The position numbers were made by a program, and so were the translations under genes. Positions 1 to 13,500 of a DNA stretch of 64,000 bases are shown here, one piece after another. The notes beneath the pieces are model-generated. The model saw nothing but the letters and a program-made list of their open reading frames with translations, did not search any database and had not been told where the DNA came from. The DNA comes from Leguminivora glycinivorella (lineage: Eukaryota > Arthropoda > Insecta > Lepidoptera > Tortricidae): assembly GCF_023078275.1 (NCBI RefSeq), contig NC_062995.1:11172917-11236916 (forward strand), in the 5' to 3' direction. Each line of letters starts with the position of its first letter. Within the stretch, counting starts at the first letter, position 1.

Positions 1-884
1 ACCATAAATACAATTAGTTTGGGTTATTTTAACATAGGATTGTTTCTTGTAAATTTTGGTTTTGTAAATTGTTCCTTGTCCATCATAGGAGGTAGGCAGT
101 TTTTCGGGTCCAGTAATGGACACTCGCAAAATAACGTCATTTTTTTATATCTTTGGAGCAACAAACTAGTATGTTTTATACCTTATCTCATGCTTAATGC
201 AGTAAGTAAAACGCATTCAAGATTACACCGTGCGTTATTTTTTTATTATTTTATACATGAACTCATCTCTCTTAGCAACATTACTAAGAATTCGTCTTGA
301 TATTTTTTTCAGTAAACTGGTGAATTTTATCTTGTCTCCAAATCCTTCAGAAATAACCGAATTAATTGAAACTTCAAAATTAAACAACTCTACAACTCTA
401 GTTTATGGTACATAGCCGTCAGTTTTTAGAAACTTATTTTTAAGGATTTGTGTTTTTTTGTCCATAATGGCATCACCGTCCATTATGGGGTATTTTACCT
501 TACAAGTATTTTGTTTGGGTTACAAAAAAAACACATTATTTACTCTACTACGTTTTATTTATGTCTCTTTAACATTACAAATTTGTAGACACTTATCTAT
601 ACAAAAATCTTGACAAAAGAAGTACAGATCGCTGAAATGAATGTTGATAGTAATATTAATGAAGACTACTTCAACAAGTGTCAATTGTGAAATGCCGCAC
701 AATACTAGTTGCTCTATAGAAGACCATAATAATATGATCCCCGATCCTTTACAACCCAGCAGCTCGGTACGCACGTTACAATTTTTTTTTAATCTTCTTT
801 AGTGAGGGCAACTGAGTACGACGGCATATTTAATTGTATATAAAGTTTGAGGATACCTGAAAAAAATGAATACAAGAAGCCATT
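1..884. other. AT-rich sequence, nothing recognised
   Basis: Short ORFs only, no homology seen. Gene B exons matching gene A exons 12-14 were looked for here and not found. Confidence 0.5.
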
Positions 885-1510
885 CTGCTTTCGGTCACGC
901 GTGTACGCTGCGACCATTTTGCGACCGTTTGTTGACCGTTTGGTGACCGTTTGGCGACTGTTTTTTACATGGAATATTACCGTCTTAATCCATATTTTAA
1001 CAACTTTATTGGTTTTCTAGGCATTATTTTTATTATTTCAGTATAGTATTATGCACCAGAGCACTAAAACTTCACCAATCAATATACATAACACGCAAAC
1101 ACCGAGTAGTCAATAATATTATTACTGGTTAAACTGAGGTAAATTGATGGCGCGTTGATAAATTTAGACTTACTTTATGAAATCACTCGAGCAATTTAAT
1201 TGGCCATGGTAATTAGCCCACATTATATTACAAATGCAAACAATATTTATCTTTAACAAATTCTTACGCCATTACATTTTAATGTCAAATGATTTTATTT
1301 CTTTTTTACTTTGACGTCTCTGACAGTCGCCATTTGAAAAGAATGAAATGAACGAATGATTTTGGGAAAGTAGTCGCCAAACGGTAACAATGTGTGCACG
1401 CGTAGTGCACACTTCTGTCACTTCTGTGACCATTTGTGCCTGTTACCAATCGTCCCCATTTGGGTCGCCGCGACTAAACGTCGACCGTACTGCGACTAAG
1501 CATTGAGACC
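885..1510. mobile_element. Possible clause-type inverted element
   Basis: Left 890-955 repeats GCGACCGTTT with TGACCGTTTGG. Right 1370-1505 carries GTCGCCAAACGG and GTCGACCG. The AT-rich centre has no gene. Confidence 0.45.
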
Positions 1511-1839
1511 CGAAGACCTGTGTGTACACAAAATAGGAGGATTTGCGTAGGAACGGCGACCGATTATGGTTATATGGGTACTTACATTAAAAAATATTTA
1601 AAATGTAAGTATTGCCAAAGAGGATCGAGTATTATAGAGAGTTATGTGTTAAAATGCCAAACATTAATATTAGCGCCATCTAGCCGAGCGTACCCCAACG
1701 GTGTATCGCCATCTAGCTCACCGTACCTTTTTCTGTATGTTTTTGAGGTATGTTTTTTTCTTAGACTTTATCGGTATATACGGAGTTCCATAAGTCTTTG
1801 ACATGAAATAATTTTTAATGTCATATACAAAGAAAAAGT

Positions 1840-1935
1840 GACCAAGGCCTCAGAGTGTCCCGAGCTGGAATCGAACCAGCGTCCTCCCTTTACCGGACGG
1901 ATACCTAAACCGCTCGGCCATCGGGTCACGAAGGC
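1840..1935 (-). repeat. tRNA-like SINE segment (type 2)
   Basis: On minus: A-box-like TGGCCGAGCGGTTTAGG and B-box-like GGTTCGATTCC. The cloverleaf is imperfect and it is repeated at 3153-3248, so it is a SINE, not a tRNA gene. Confidence 0.7.
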
Positions 1936-2548
1936 AAGGGTCGAAAATTCCAAGTGTATGACATTTCCGAAGCCTCGTGGCGCCCTCTAGCCATCGCTGA
2001 GGTGGAACAGTATGGTTCGACCTCCTAGATAAATCAACTCAGGTGATTACAAGTTAACAAAGAGAGATGGCGCTACCATTCATACTCTAAGAACAATAGT
2101 TATTTGTTTTACAAGGGGGCAAAGTTGTTGTTTAACCGCACGTGCCAATATTGATACTCGAGCAAGCGAAAGATTCCAATATTGAATCTTGAGCGTTGCG
2201 AGGGTTTCAAACACGAAGGTTAAACAAACTTTGCCACCGAGTGAAACACAATTTTTTCACCACACCAACACGAACAAAATACTGACTATAAAACATCAAA
2301 CTAAATCAAATCCATCAATCTATTCAATATTTACCATTCAAAATCATAATTTATAGGTCAATTCCAGCAGCCAGCTTAAGACATCAAGTTAAAATTTGTA
2401 TGAAATTACTTTGCACTCTTGTGAATAAAATGCAATTTTGCTATCTGTTTTCGATTTTAGTTTAGATCGATGGTGATAAGGGATTTTTTCAAAGTAGTGA
2501 CGATTTACATAAATATATTTGTGATCGTCCATAAGAAAAGGACCATAC

Positions 2549-3053
2549 AGAAAAAGGTACGGTGGGCTAGATGGCTATACACCTTTGGGGTACGCTCGGC
2601 TAGATGGCGCTAATATTAATATTTGACATTTTAAAGCATATCAAGCTAAGAATATGGGCCAAATTGTCAAAACTGAGGTTCAAAAGTTTTATGCTTGTGT
2701 CGAGAGATGGCAGTCTATGCACTGTGATTACACAGTTTATTTTGACAGTAACTCTCTATAATACTCGATCCTCTTTGGCAATACTTACATTAAAAAATAT
2801 TTAAAATGTAAGTATTGCCAAAGAGGATCGAGTATTATAGAGAGTTACTGTCAAAGTAAAATGTGTAATCACAGTGCATAGACTGCCATCTCTCGACACA
2901 GGCTTGAAACTTTTGAACCTCAGTTTTGACAATTTGGCCCACAATCTTAGCTTGATATGTGTTAAAATGTCAAATATTAATATTAGCGCTATCTAGCCGA
3001 GCGTACCCCAACGGTGTATCGCCATCTAGCTCACCGTACCTTTTTCTGTATGT
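2549..3053. repeat. Large palindrome, about 250-bp arms
   Basis: The GGATCGAGTATTATAGAG repeat occurs head to head around AATACTTACATTAAAAAATA. Ends CAGAAAAAGGTACGG and complement. Confidence 0.85.
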
Positions 3054-3152
3054 TTTTGAGGTATGTTTTTTTCTTAGACTTTATCGGTATATACGGAGTT
3101 CCATAAGTCTTTGACATGAAATAATTTTTAATGTCATATACAAAGAAAAAGT

Positions 3153-3248
3153 GACCAAGGCCTCAGAGTGTCCCGAGCTGGAATCGAACCAGCGTCCTCC
3201 CTTTACCGGACGGATACCTAAACCGCTCGGCCATCGGGTCACGAAGGC
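3153..3248 (-). repeat. tRNA-like SINE segment (type 2), duplicate
   Basis: Same as 1840-1935, within the tandem duplication. Confidence 0.7.
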
Positions 3249-3949
3249 AAGGGTCGAAAATTCCAAGTATATGACATTTCCGAAGGCTCGTGGCGCCCTC
3301 TAGCCATCGCTGAGGTGGAACAGTATGGTTCGACCTCCTAGATAAATCAACTCAGGTGATTACAAGTTAACAAAGAGAGATGGCGCTACCATTCATACTC
3401 TAAGAACAATAGTTATTTGTTTTACAAGGGGGCAAAGTTGTTGTTTAACCGCACGTGCCAATATTGATACTCGAGCAAGCGAAAGATTCCAATATTGAAT
3501 CTTGAGCGTTACAAGGGTGTCAAGGCACGAAGGTTAAACAAACTTTGCCACCGAGTGAAACACAAAATTTTTCACCACACCAACACGAACAAAATACTGA
3601 CTATAAAACATCAAACTAAATCAAATCCATCAATCTATTCAATATTTACCATTCAAAATCATAATTTATAGGTCAATTCCAGCAGCCAGCTTAAGACATC
3701 AAGTTAAAATTTGTATGAAATTACTTTGCACTCTTGTGGATAAAATGCAATTTTGCTATCTGTTTTCGAATAGCAAAGTAAGCCTTTACCAGTTGGTGTG
3801 GTGAAAATTAAATTATTTTTTATGAAAATATTTCAATTTGTATTTTATGTAATCACACTACTATTAAACTTATAAACATGAAATAAATGTCATATAGAAA
3901 AAGCTCCGGACACTTGGAGTCTTTGGTCACTTTTTCTTTGTAAATGACA

Positions 3950-4105
3950 TTTCGTCACTAGTTTTTAAAAATCTCGTATCTCACGCTGTTCCTCAAAGTT
4001 AAAACGCAGTAAGTCTATATGCATTCCATACATACTTACTACAATTTTCTTCTCATTGACAGACGAAGATACAAGTTTTTTTAAAAGTAGTGACGATTTA
4101 TTTCA
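3950..4105. mobile_element. CGTCACTACTTT MITE, copy 1
   Basis: Ends CGTCACTAGTTTTTAAAAA and TTTTTAAAAGTAGTGACG. Centre GCAGTAAGTCTATATGCATT. Confidence 0.75.
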
Positions 4106-4119
4106 TGTTTAAGAAGAAG

Positions 4120-4385
4120 ATTCTCGAAAAGCGGCCAAGTTAAAGTGGGACTGGGCTGGACATGTCTGCCGTATGCCGAACGACTTGTGGGCCAAGATAG
4201 CCACGGAATGGGAGCCCCATAAGTCGAACAGTCCGGCAGACCTCGCCGGCGATGGCGGGATAACTTGGACTCCTTTTTGACAGACTGGCCAGTTTTAGCT
4301 CAAGATCGAGAAGAATGGAGAAAGAAGGGGGAGGCCTTTGCCCAGCAGTGGGACACAATAGGCTCATAATAATAATAATAAAGAA
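4120..4385 (+). pseudogene. LINE 3' fragment with (AAT)n tail
   Basis: In one frame KWDWAGHVCRMPND, and before the tail an EKWRKxGEAFAQQWDTI-like end typical of LINE C-termini. Stops and frame changes throughout. Ends in ATAATAATAATAATAAAG. Confidence 0.6.
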
Positions 4386-4434
4386 AAGAAATAAATAAAG
4401 GAAATAATAATAAGAAGAAGATTAAAAAAGTTAC

Positions 4435-4536
4435 CGTTAATGCGGCTGGCAACGCAAACGTCTTCGGGCAATGAGGGCAGGCGTGGGGCTTCACGGCGAG
4501 ATGAGTGCGCTTGTGGTACTCCAGAATCGCCGCGTT
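4435..4536 (-). CDS. Gene B exon 10 (end of finger 9, start of finger 10)
   Basis: 34 codons, phase 0. H-KRT-H, linker LAVKPHA, CPHC. Acceptor GGTTGTAG, donor GTAACT. Last exon of gene B in the window. Confidence 0.85.
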
Positions 4537-7500
4537 CTACAACCAGATAAATAATTAAAACAGAAATATTTAATAAATATTATAGGAAATTCTTACACAG
4601 ACTGAGCCCCACGGCACAGTATAATAAAGAGTACTATCGTACAGTATGGCCACTCCCGCTCCCCGCTGAAAGCACCGCCCACCCCCTCTCGGTTACCTCA
4701 CAGTTACCGCCTGTCAAGAACGCGAACAGTCAACCTGTCATATTTCACTCATACAAGCATAAGTACGCGTTCACCTACACGAGCTTAGAATGTGTGCTAG
4801 GAGCGCGCCTCTTTCATATATTTGATCGCCAGTGTCCGAGATATTGTGCTCATGGTAAGCCATAGATTTAGAATTATTAAACTAGATTGTGGAATCACAT
4901 TTTTTGCCATACTTAATTGAACCCTATCACTGAAACAAAAAGGTGATCGTATCAGACTAGCGAAAACGGTCCACATGAGAGGGCAATGTTTGGGCTGGTG
5001 TCCCTCTCACACGTGTGGCCAGTGTTAATGAGGTTACCATAGTAGTAGTATTTTTATCTGTATATTACCTGACATTATAACTTCTTATATTATTTTAGTG
5101 TTATATTCAAACTAGGGTTTCGATATATTTCAAAGAATTGGAAAATAATTATAATGTAATTATTTTGATGCCTAAATCAAAGATTTGTATAATTAAAAAA
5201 TATGTTCAAATGGGTATTAGTAGATTTGGTAGTAACTTTGAAAATTGACTGGTATCCCCAATGTATGACAGTGATGACGTCACTGAATAATGTTGACATT
5301 GTCAGTAAGTGCGAGAGGGACACCAGCCCAAACAATGACCTCTCATGTGGACACACTTTTTGACCTAACTACTCATTCTGGTTTAACTGTAATTCTGTGC
5401 GGTAACCTCAAGAAGGCTTGTGTTGCAGGTACTCAGACAATGATATACATATATTTCTACCTGACTTTTTAAATAAAAATTGGATTTAAAAATGACTTCA
5501 ATCCATATTTTTCTTATATTTATCTGATGCTTTATTTCGCGCATGGTATAAAACATTTTATTTTAAGTACAGTCAAGTTCCTTATTCCGGGATAACGCAA
5601 GGAGGATGTTGAAAAATAGGTTGATAGATAACGTAGGGGGTAGGGCATAGCGAATGATATTCCGCTTTGTGTGGTAGGGCACAGCACAGCGGATATTATC
5701 TCGCTCGAATCTGGAGCAGAGCCCAACTGGGGAAGTACCTCCGCCTTACAGAAGACCGCAGCCAAATAGCACTAGACCCTACTCATAGTGTTGTGTTCCT
5801 GCCGGTGAGTAAGGCTGCCAGAGCTCAATGAGGGTGCGGGGTGCTGACGGCGGGAGGACTTACGGAACTGATTTGTTCCGTCTATTGTCCTTTGAGTTGT
5901 CGGCAACCCGAACCCTCCTTTGAAGTGTACAAGTTTGTAATGGGGTGGCAACGCGCATGCGACACTGTTTGAGTTGCAGGCGTCCATAGGTGGTGACCGC
6001 TTTCCATCAGGCGGACCGTACGCTTGTTTGCCACCGACGTAGTATAAAAAAAGATAAGGTACCACAGTAGCTCCGCACTGGTCGCACATGGCTCGCCGTT
6101 TGGACGGTTCGTAACATATCTTGTCTCTCTTGGGGCCCTGGTAGCGCTGCCCGAGATGCTTGCGACGGTTGTGTGTGTCCAGCGCCGTCGCGTTGTTGAA
6201 AACCATCGAGCACTGTAAGCAAAAAACCAACGCGCTGTAAAATAGTGAGTACGATCAACTGGGGTGACTTTAAAACGCAGGGGCTACTTTGAAAGTTTAG
6301 TTTTAAAGCCATACATACAATCACGCTTGTATCCCATAAAGGGGTAGGCAGAGCACATGAACTACTCAAGTTTCAGCGCCACTCTTGGCAAAAGGGGTTG
6401 AAATAAAACAAAATTGTGACATTGCAGTGACAGGTTGCCAGCCTCTCGTCTACACCACAATTTAACCCATATCCCACAGTCGAGTTCTACGACACCCACG
6501 GGAAGAAAGGGGGTGGTGAAATTCTTAACCCGTCACCACACGGTCACGGTTTAAAGTCATACTGTAAGTAAATTCGGTATTTTCTATGGTACATTTATAA
6601 GAGTATTTATTGATCTAACTAGAGGTAGTTATATGAACAGTTTCAGTAAATAATGAATAATGTTAATTTTAAAGCTGTTTAAATACCATCAAAGTAACCC
6701 CAAAATTTCCTAAAGTCACCCCGGTTGACGGTATAGGCTGTAATATGGCGAACTAGCCACTTTTCGTGTTTAGCAGTATAGATTTAGTGCGAAAAGGGTT
6801 TCCTTTGGAAACGTTCGTATTTGTCATGCTAAGTCAGTCAATACATCAGTTAGTACACCTTTAAGACTAAAATGTCATATACACTTTTCTAGATATCGCC
6901 TAGTTTCAGAGTTATGACCAATTAAAAAAAAAATGGATACAAAAGGCTTTTTTAACGATGTTGATGCCATTATGGAGAATTAGTCTCACTATCCTCATTG
7001 ATAGATGTCCAAAAGTACGAAATAAAAGCTTTCAAAAACGTCAAAATTCATTTGAAGTGCTAGTTTTATGAATAACATTTACTTTTGATGTGAAAATACA
7101 ATCGAAAAAAGTAAAAAAAAAAAAATTTTTGGCAAAATTTCCTCATGTGTAGGTATTATTTTTTTTTGGCACGTATTTAACCGGGCGACTAAATAACCAT
7201 AGAAATGGGTATCAAAAATAATAGTTTGGCGACTAAAATGGGGCCTCAAATTATTTAAATATGAGGTAGCATTTTAATGTCATTACGGCTACGGTTTATT
7301 CAGACGCGAGTACCAACTATTTATTTGGCAACTGAATTATTATATTGGAAACAATTTAAGAGATACAGTTTAATCGGAAAACGGCTATCTATTAATATAA
7401 AATATACAGTTCTTTTAAAATATTTATATAGCAAATTAACATAAAAAGTACATTTAAAATTTATACATCGGCACTCATCACCTGAGCTGTCATTTTAATA

Positions 7501-10500
7501 AAGAAAAAGAATGAACAGGCATCTTCTGGGCGAGCTCACTCCATCGTAGGCCACGTCTTTGCCTTTGGCTAGTCTGTGGTCAAGAGTAAGCCCATTTATA
7601 ATAATAAAAAAAAAAAGAATTCTTATAAAATATAATGGTCGACAAAATATTATACTTATGGGTAAGAAATAAGGCGTTTGGGGGTGCTGGAAACTTCGAC
7701 TCTATACAATGAATTTAACTTTTCATGACGTTTACTCTATCGAATCTAAGGCCGGTCTTACGCAGTCTTAACATCACTCTGAAAGATTCATTTTTTTGGC
7801 AGGAAAACCTTACTTAATATGCCTTTTCATAAATCGTTCCGCAGATTTTATAATATCGAATCTTATGCTGGCATAATGTTAATGAGCAAAATAATCTTCT
7901 AAATTAAGAGTATTTCCGTAGATTTTTGTTTGCATAATATTTAGGCGGTAAAAAGTTGTCCATCTTCTTCCTATTTCTGTTTTGATAATGAGTCTTTTGT
8001 GTTGGGGATGCAAGATACCTAACACTCCTCCTCGCTTCGCTCGTCGTCGTACCTAACGGTGCCTCTGGGACTGTATTTCATTTTCTTTTTGCTATCGTTG
8101 TTTTGTTCATACAAAGTACCTAAGAATTATGACATAGCAAATTTGGTAGGACTTATATTCTACTAAAAAAATAATCTAACCCTAACCCACTTTTCTGCTA
8201 GCAGAAAATAATTCTGCTCTTGTACCTCTAATATTATACTATACGATTATCACGGTATTTTTTTAAATACCATGTCGGTGGTAAACAAGCGTACGATCGG
8301 CCTGATGGAAAGTGGTCACCGTAACCTATGGACGCCTGCAACTCAAGGGGTATCATATGCGCGTTACCGACCCATTAGAAGGTTATACACTCCTTTTTGC
8401 TGTGTACTTATTATAAAATGATATGGTACGCGTTCCCTTATAGAGATATTTAAATACTACTCGTGGTTTACGGCTCGCAAATACGATGTTTGAATAGAAT
8501 AGAATAAACATATATTCGTGAACACAGGCAAGACAAAATACACATAATAACAACAAGACAGAAATTAATGAAGTGCCACAAAATGGCCTCACCTCAGCGT
8601 GTTGCTGGTGACTTCCAGCGCTGATCTTCGGATGAGACCATCGGTACGTAGCTACCATCAACCCGTTTTCATAAAAAAACGATTTTATATGTGTTTTTAA
8701 AAAAACATACTTCCCATTAATTTTTTTAGTTGCCTCCGCAATTTAAATACTATTTTAAACGATGAGCTAAGTATAATTATTTAGGTGCTAACATCTATAT
8801 GACTACAAATATTAAAAATCTTACGCTTTACAATACTATGTGCCAATTATTATTTTAGTCGCCAAAGTATTGTTTAATGTTTCTCGGAAATATTTTTGTC
8901 GCTTGAAATTTGCTGCCGTTTTTTCTATAATAATGATGCTTAATATTTGAGGCTCATATATTTTTTTTGTCGCCACAATATTAAAACACAGCCAAATTAT
9001 ATTATTGTATGCCCGACTTAACTTCCCGTTTAATATTTTAGTTGCCCGGTTAATTATATGCCTTTTTTTTCCTTTAGCCTCAGAAATTCGTGGTTAAAAT
9101 CTCTCGCAATGCTCACGAGCGCCGTGTATGTATACTCTGTCAAACAAGTCTGTCAGTAAATACGAACACAGAAAACTATATGCATCCTTTTCTTTAGGGT
9201 GCTAGAGAAAAGGATACCTATAGTTTTCTTTGTTCTTATTTACTGACAGGCTTGTTTGACAGAGTTTATAAATAAATAAATATTATAGGACATTCTTACA
9301 CAGATTGACTGAGACCCACGGTAAGCTCAAGAAGGCTTGTGTTGTGGGTACTCAGACAACGATATATATAATATACAAATACTTATATACATAGAAAACA
9401 TCCATGAATCAGGAACAAATATCTGTGCTTACCCGGATTCGAACCCGGGACCGCGGCGCAGCAGTCAGGGTCACTACCGACTGCGCCAGACCGGTTGTCA
9501 AAAAAAAAACAAAGTTACCCGTTCGCAGCGATGCGACTCCGCAGAGTGAGCCTCGTTGACGTGTTCCTGTAGTTGCGTCTCGCTCGCACAGTTCTCCCCG
9601 CACTGCTCGCACGGGCTCAGCGCTCCGTGGTCGCCGCCGGCCTCAGAGTGTCTGCTCAGCGCCTCCGCGCTTGTAAAACCCGCGGAGCAGACCGCGCATA
9701 CGAACTGATGCGGTTTCTGAAAAAGGTTTGATAACATTTCGTCGCTACTTTGAAAAAATCTCGTATCTCACGCTGCTCCTCAAAGTTAAAACGCAGTAAG
9801 TCTATATGCATTACATACATACTTGCTACAATTTTCTTTTCATTGACAGAAGGAGATACAAGTTTTTTAGGGTTCCGTAGTCAACTAGGAACCCTTATAG
9901 AGGTAGTTTCGCCATGTCTGTCTGTCCGTCCGTCCGTCCGCGGATAATCTCAGTGACCGATAGCACTAGAAAGCTGAAAGGTACCAATATGTATGTAAAT
10001 CACGCCTACAAAGTGGTAAAATAAAAAAGTTGAAAAAAATGTTTTGTTAGGGTCCCCCCCCCCCCCTACATGTAAAGTGGGGACTGATTTTTTTTCATTC
10101 CAACCCCAACATGTGATATATTGTTGGAATAGGTATTTAAAAATGAATAATGGTTTACTAAAATCGTTTTTTGATAATATTAATATTTTAGGAAAAAGTG
10201 TCCCCCCCCCCCTCTAACTTTTGAACCATATGTTTAAGAAATATGAAAAAAAATCACAAAAGTAGAATTTTATAAATACTTACGTTTTTGAGAAAAATAC
10301 GGAAAACTACGGAACCCTACACTGAGCGTGGCCCGACACGCTCTTGGCCGGTTTTTTAAAAGTAGTGACGATTTGTCATTGTCAAAGAAAAAAAAAACGT
10401 TGAGGTATGTACGTTACCGTACCGTCGCGATCGGGGTTTTTTTTTTAATTTTAATTTTGTGGTTAGGTTAGATTGAATAAATAAAGAATTTGTTCTAAGA

Positions 10501-13500
10501 AATAGCATGGCAGCGCCATCTCTCTTTGCTAACTCGTAATCACATGAGTTGATTCAGTTTGGACGTCGAACTAGTTTCGGTTCTATCTCAGAGATGGCCG
10601 GGGGCGCCATAAGCCTTCGGTAATTGTGTCATATACTTGAAAATTTCGATCCTTGCCACCGTGTCCGAATGGCCGAGTGGTGTAGGCATCCGTCGCGATA
10701 ACGGAGGCCGCTGGTTCGAATCCAGCTTTGAACACTTGGAGGTCTTGGTCACTTTTTCTTTGTATATGACATTTATTTCAGTTTAAATAAAGAATAGAAT
10801 GGGTTAAATTGTGGCGTAGGCGAGAGGCTGGCAACCTGTCACTTTAGTGTCACAGTTTCGTTTTATTTCAACCCCTTATTTTCCAAGAGTGGCACTGAAA
10901 CTTGAGTGGTTTCAAGTGCTCTGCCTACCCTTTCATGGGATACAGGCGTGATTGTATGTTAAATAAAGAATAGTTTGTACTTGTACCGGGGCATGTGCCA
11001 GCTTCTTGTGTTGTTGGAGCCCTAGCTTGCTGATGAAGGTCTCTCCGCAGTCGGGACAGTCCAAGTTGTTCGCTGCGTGAGCGAGGCGTCTGTGGTTGAA
11101 GTACGACGTTTGCTTTCTGAGGAACAAAGGCGTTTTTATTGTTACCATAGATTAAATATAACAAGATCATATATACCATCCCATACATTAAAATGCGACC
11201 GCCTAAGACCGCGCTTACACTCCACCACACATAGATGGCGCCACAAAAATGCCTTGTTGCCACCGATTATTTGTAGATTGGCATTAAGTGTCAATTCCGA
11301 GCCGTAAATCTATGTCAAAAGTGACACTTAACGCCATCTACAAGTATAATCGAAAGCTACAAGACATTTTTTTTGTGGCGCTTTTGTGTGGTGGAGTGTA
11401 AGCGCGGTCTTAGGCGGTCGCATTTTAATGTATGGGATGGTATGATCTTGTTATATTTAATTTATGACATTGTTGACAATTTCTATTGACAGCGGTAATA
11501 GGTCTTACATGAATGTCTTATCGCAGTGAGGGCACTTGTATGACTCGCCGTCGTGGGAGGCGCGGTGCTTGCTCGCTTGGCCCCTGTCACATAAAACATG
11601 ATCAATGTCTTACAAAAATACCATAAATCCATACCACAGAACTTTATTTATATAGAAGAAACAAGTTCATCTATTTGTATAGGGGCCGAGCGTGTCAAAT
11701 TTTGTACTGAAGTTGTTTCTTGCCTATAATTTTAAATATGTCTCAGGCTCTTGATTGTTCATAATTTTTGTGTTGTTGCAATTGAATATCACGTAACGAG
11801 GCATTTTTTATGTTTTGATTAACTTCAACTTAGGGTCCCCCCACATCTAGCATCTCGCGAGCGTCGTCGCCTCTCCAACGCCCGCGCGGCGTCAACGCCG
11901 CGCTTCCGCAGCGCCGACGCGACGTTGCGGCGCCTCTCGAACGTCGACGTCGCAGTGACGTCCGCGCGGCGTCGACGCCGCGTTAGCGCCGCGCCTCCTC
12001 GACGTTAGTGGCAGTAAATCAAAAGTAGCCTATATACGTTAGTTCGTATGCCTTAACCAATTTTTTGAAAAGTTATTTCTATAATGTAGGTGCATCAACT
12101 TATTTACAGAGGGTCTGTGGCCTGTGTTGTATCAACTACTATTGATTAATAGAAATATTGTAAAAACACTAAACAGAGAATGTGTCGAAGAAACGAGAGC
12201 AAAAAGCAATATTTACGCGTCTAGCGACCGTCATGATGCAGAAATTTAAGGTTTTTGATGAATAGTTTACGTTTATTTTCCATAATTTGTTAGTTACTAA
12301 AAATACCAGGATTCCGATTACAAAATTAAATATCGGTTTTGAAATCCACCCCAAAAATCTCGTGATACTTGGATCCCGGTATTGGAAGCCCTAACTGGAC
12401 GTTGGTAGCCACTGGCATCGCGGCGGCGCTGCGCGGGCGCGGCGTCGACGCCGCGCGGACGCCAATGCGACGTCGACGTTCGAGAGGCGCCGCAACGTCA
12501 CGTCGGCGCTGCGGGAGCGCGGCGTCGACGCCGCGCGGGCGTTGGAGAGGCGACGACGTTCGCGAGACGCTAGATGTGGGGGGACCCTTACATTTAAAAT
12601 TGACGCCCGAAAGCTGCAAGCTGCGATTAAAGACGGACAACTCAGTGGATTTCACTGAGTTCATTTGACACGCTAAGTAGATACGTTTGCTTGATCTATG
12701 GTATATATGACATCTGTGATCCATACTAATATTATAAATGGGAAAGTGTGTCTGTTTATTTGTCCGTCTTTCACGGCAAAACGGAGCGACAAATTGACGT
12801 GATATTTGAAGTGATGGAAAGTGACATAGGCTACTTTTTGTCTCTTTCTAACGCGAGCGAGGCTGCGGGCAAGAGCTAGTAAATCAATAAACTAGATTTT
12901 GCGCGCATAGTCGCTCGCGGTAGATTCGAAAACTACAGAATGCTCCATACACACTTCCACCCCCATTTTAGGGAAGTGGGGGGGGTTAGAACGAGACAAA
13001 AAGTAGCCTATGTCACTCTCCATCCCTTCAACTATCTCCAATTAAAAAAAATACGTGAATTCGTCGCTCTGTTATGCCGTGAAGGACGGACAAACAAACG
13101 GACACACATATTTTCTCATTTATAATATTAAATATCGTCACTACTTTGAAAAAAACTTGTATCGTCGTCTGTCAATTAAAACAAAATTGTTGTAAGTACG
13201 TATGGAATGCATATAGACTTACTGCGTTTTAACTTTGAGGAGAAGCGTGAGATACGAGATTTTTTTAAAGTAGTGACGACGACGGTAGTAGTGGGTTAAA
13301 TTGTGGCGTAGGCGAGAGGCTGGCAACCTGTCACTGCAATGTCACAGTTTCGTTTTCTTTTAACCCCTTATTTGCCAAGAGTGGCCCTGAAGCTTTAGTA
13401 GTTTCATGTGCTCTGCCTACCCCTTTATGGGATGCAGGCGTATGTACTGACGATATATAGCATGGATATTGGGGGACACCTCAGTCCCCAGACTAAGCAA

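Larger units (their letters stand above)
1588..3766. repeat. Tandem duplication, offset 1313 bp
   Basis: 1652-2453 recurs at about 2965-3766 with only scattered differences, including the tRNA-like segment and the GGGGCAAAGTTG piece. The first copy lacks about 110 bp present in the second. Confidence 0.85.

Noticed and set aside
1840..1935. Possible tRNA-Ser/Leu gene
   Set aside because: Box motifs are present but the arms do not fold into a full cloverleaf, and the sequence is part of a repeat seen again at 3153 and 10655; treated as a SINE.
1768..3266. Two identical 61-residue ORFs on the minus strand
   Set aside because: They are translations of the duplicated SINE segment, not conserved proteins.
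4140..4494. Separate short zinc-finger gene starting MKPHACPHC
   Set aside because: The Met is internal to gene B exon 10; splice sites and phase tie it to the larger gene.
12326..12724. Arg-rich ORFs on both strands at 12.3-12.7 kb
   Set aside because: Product of GC-rich MITE arms; codon pattern reflects palindromes.
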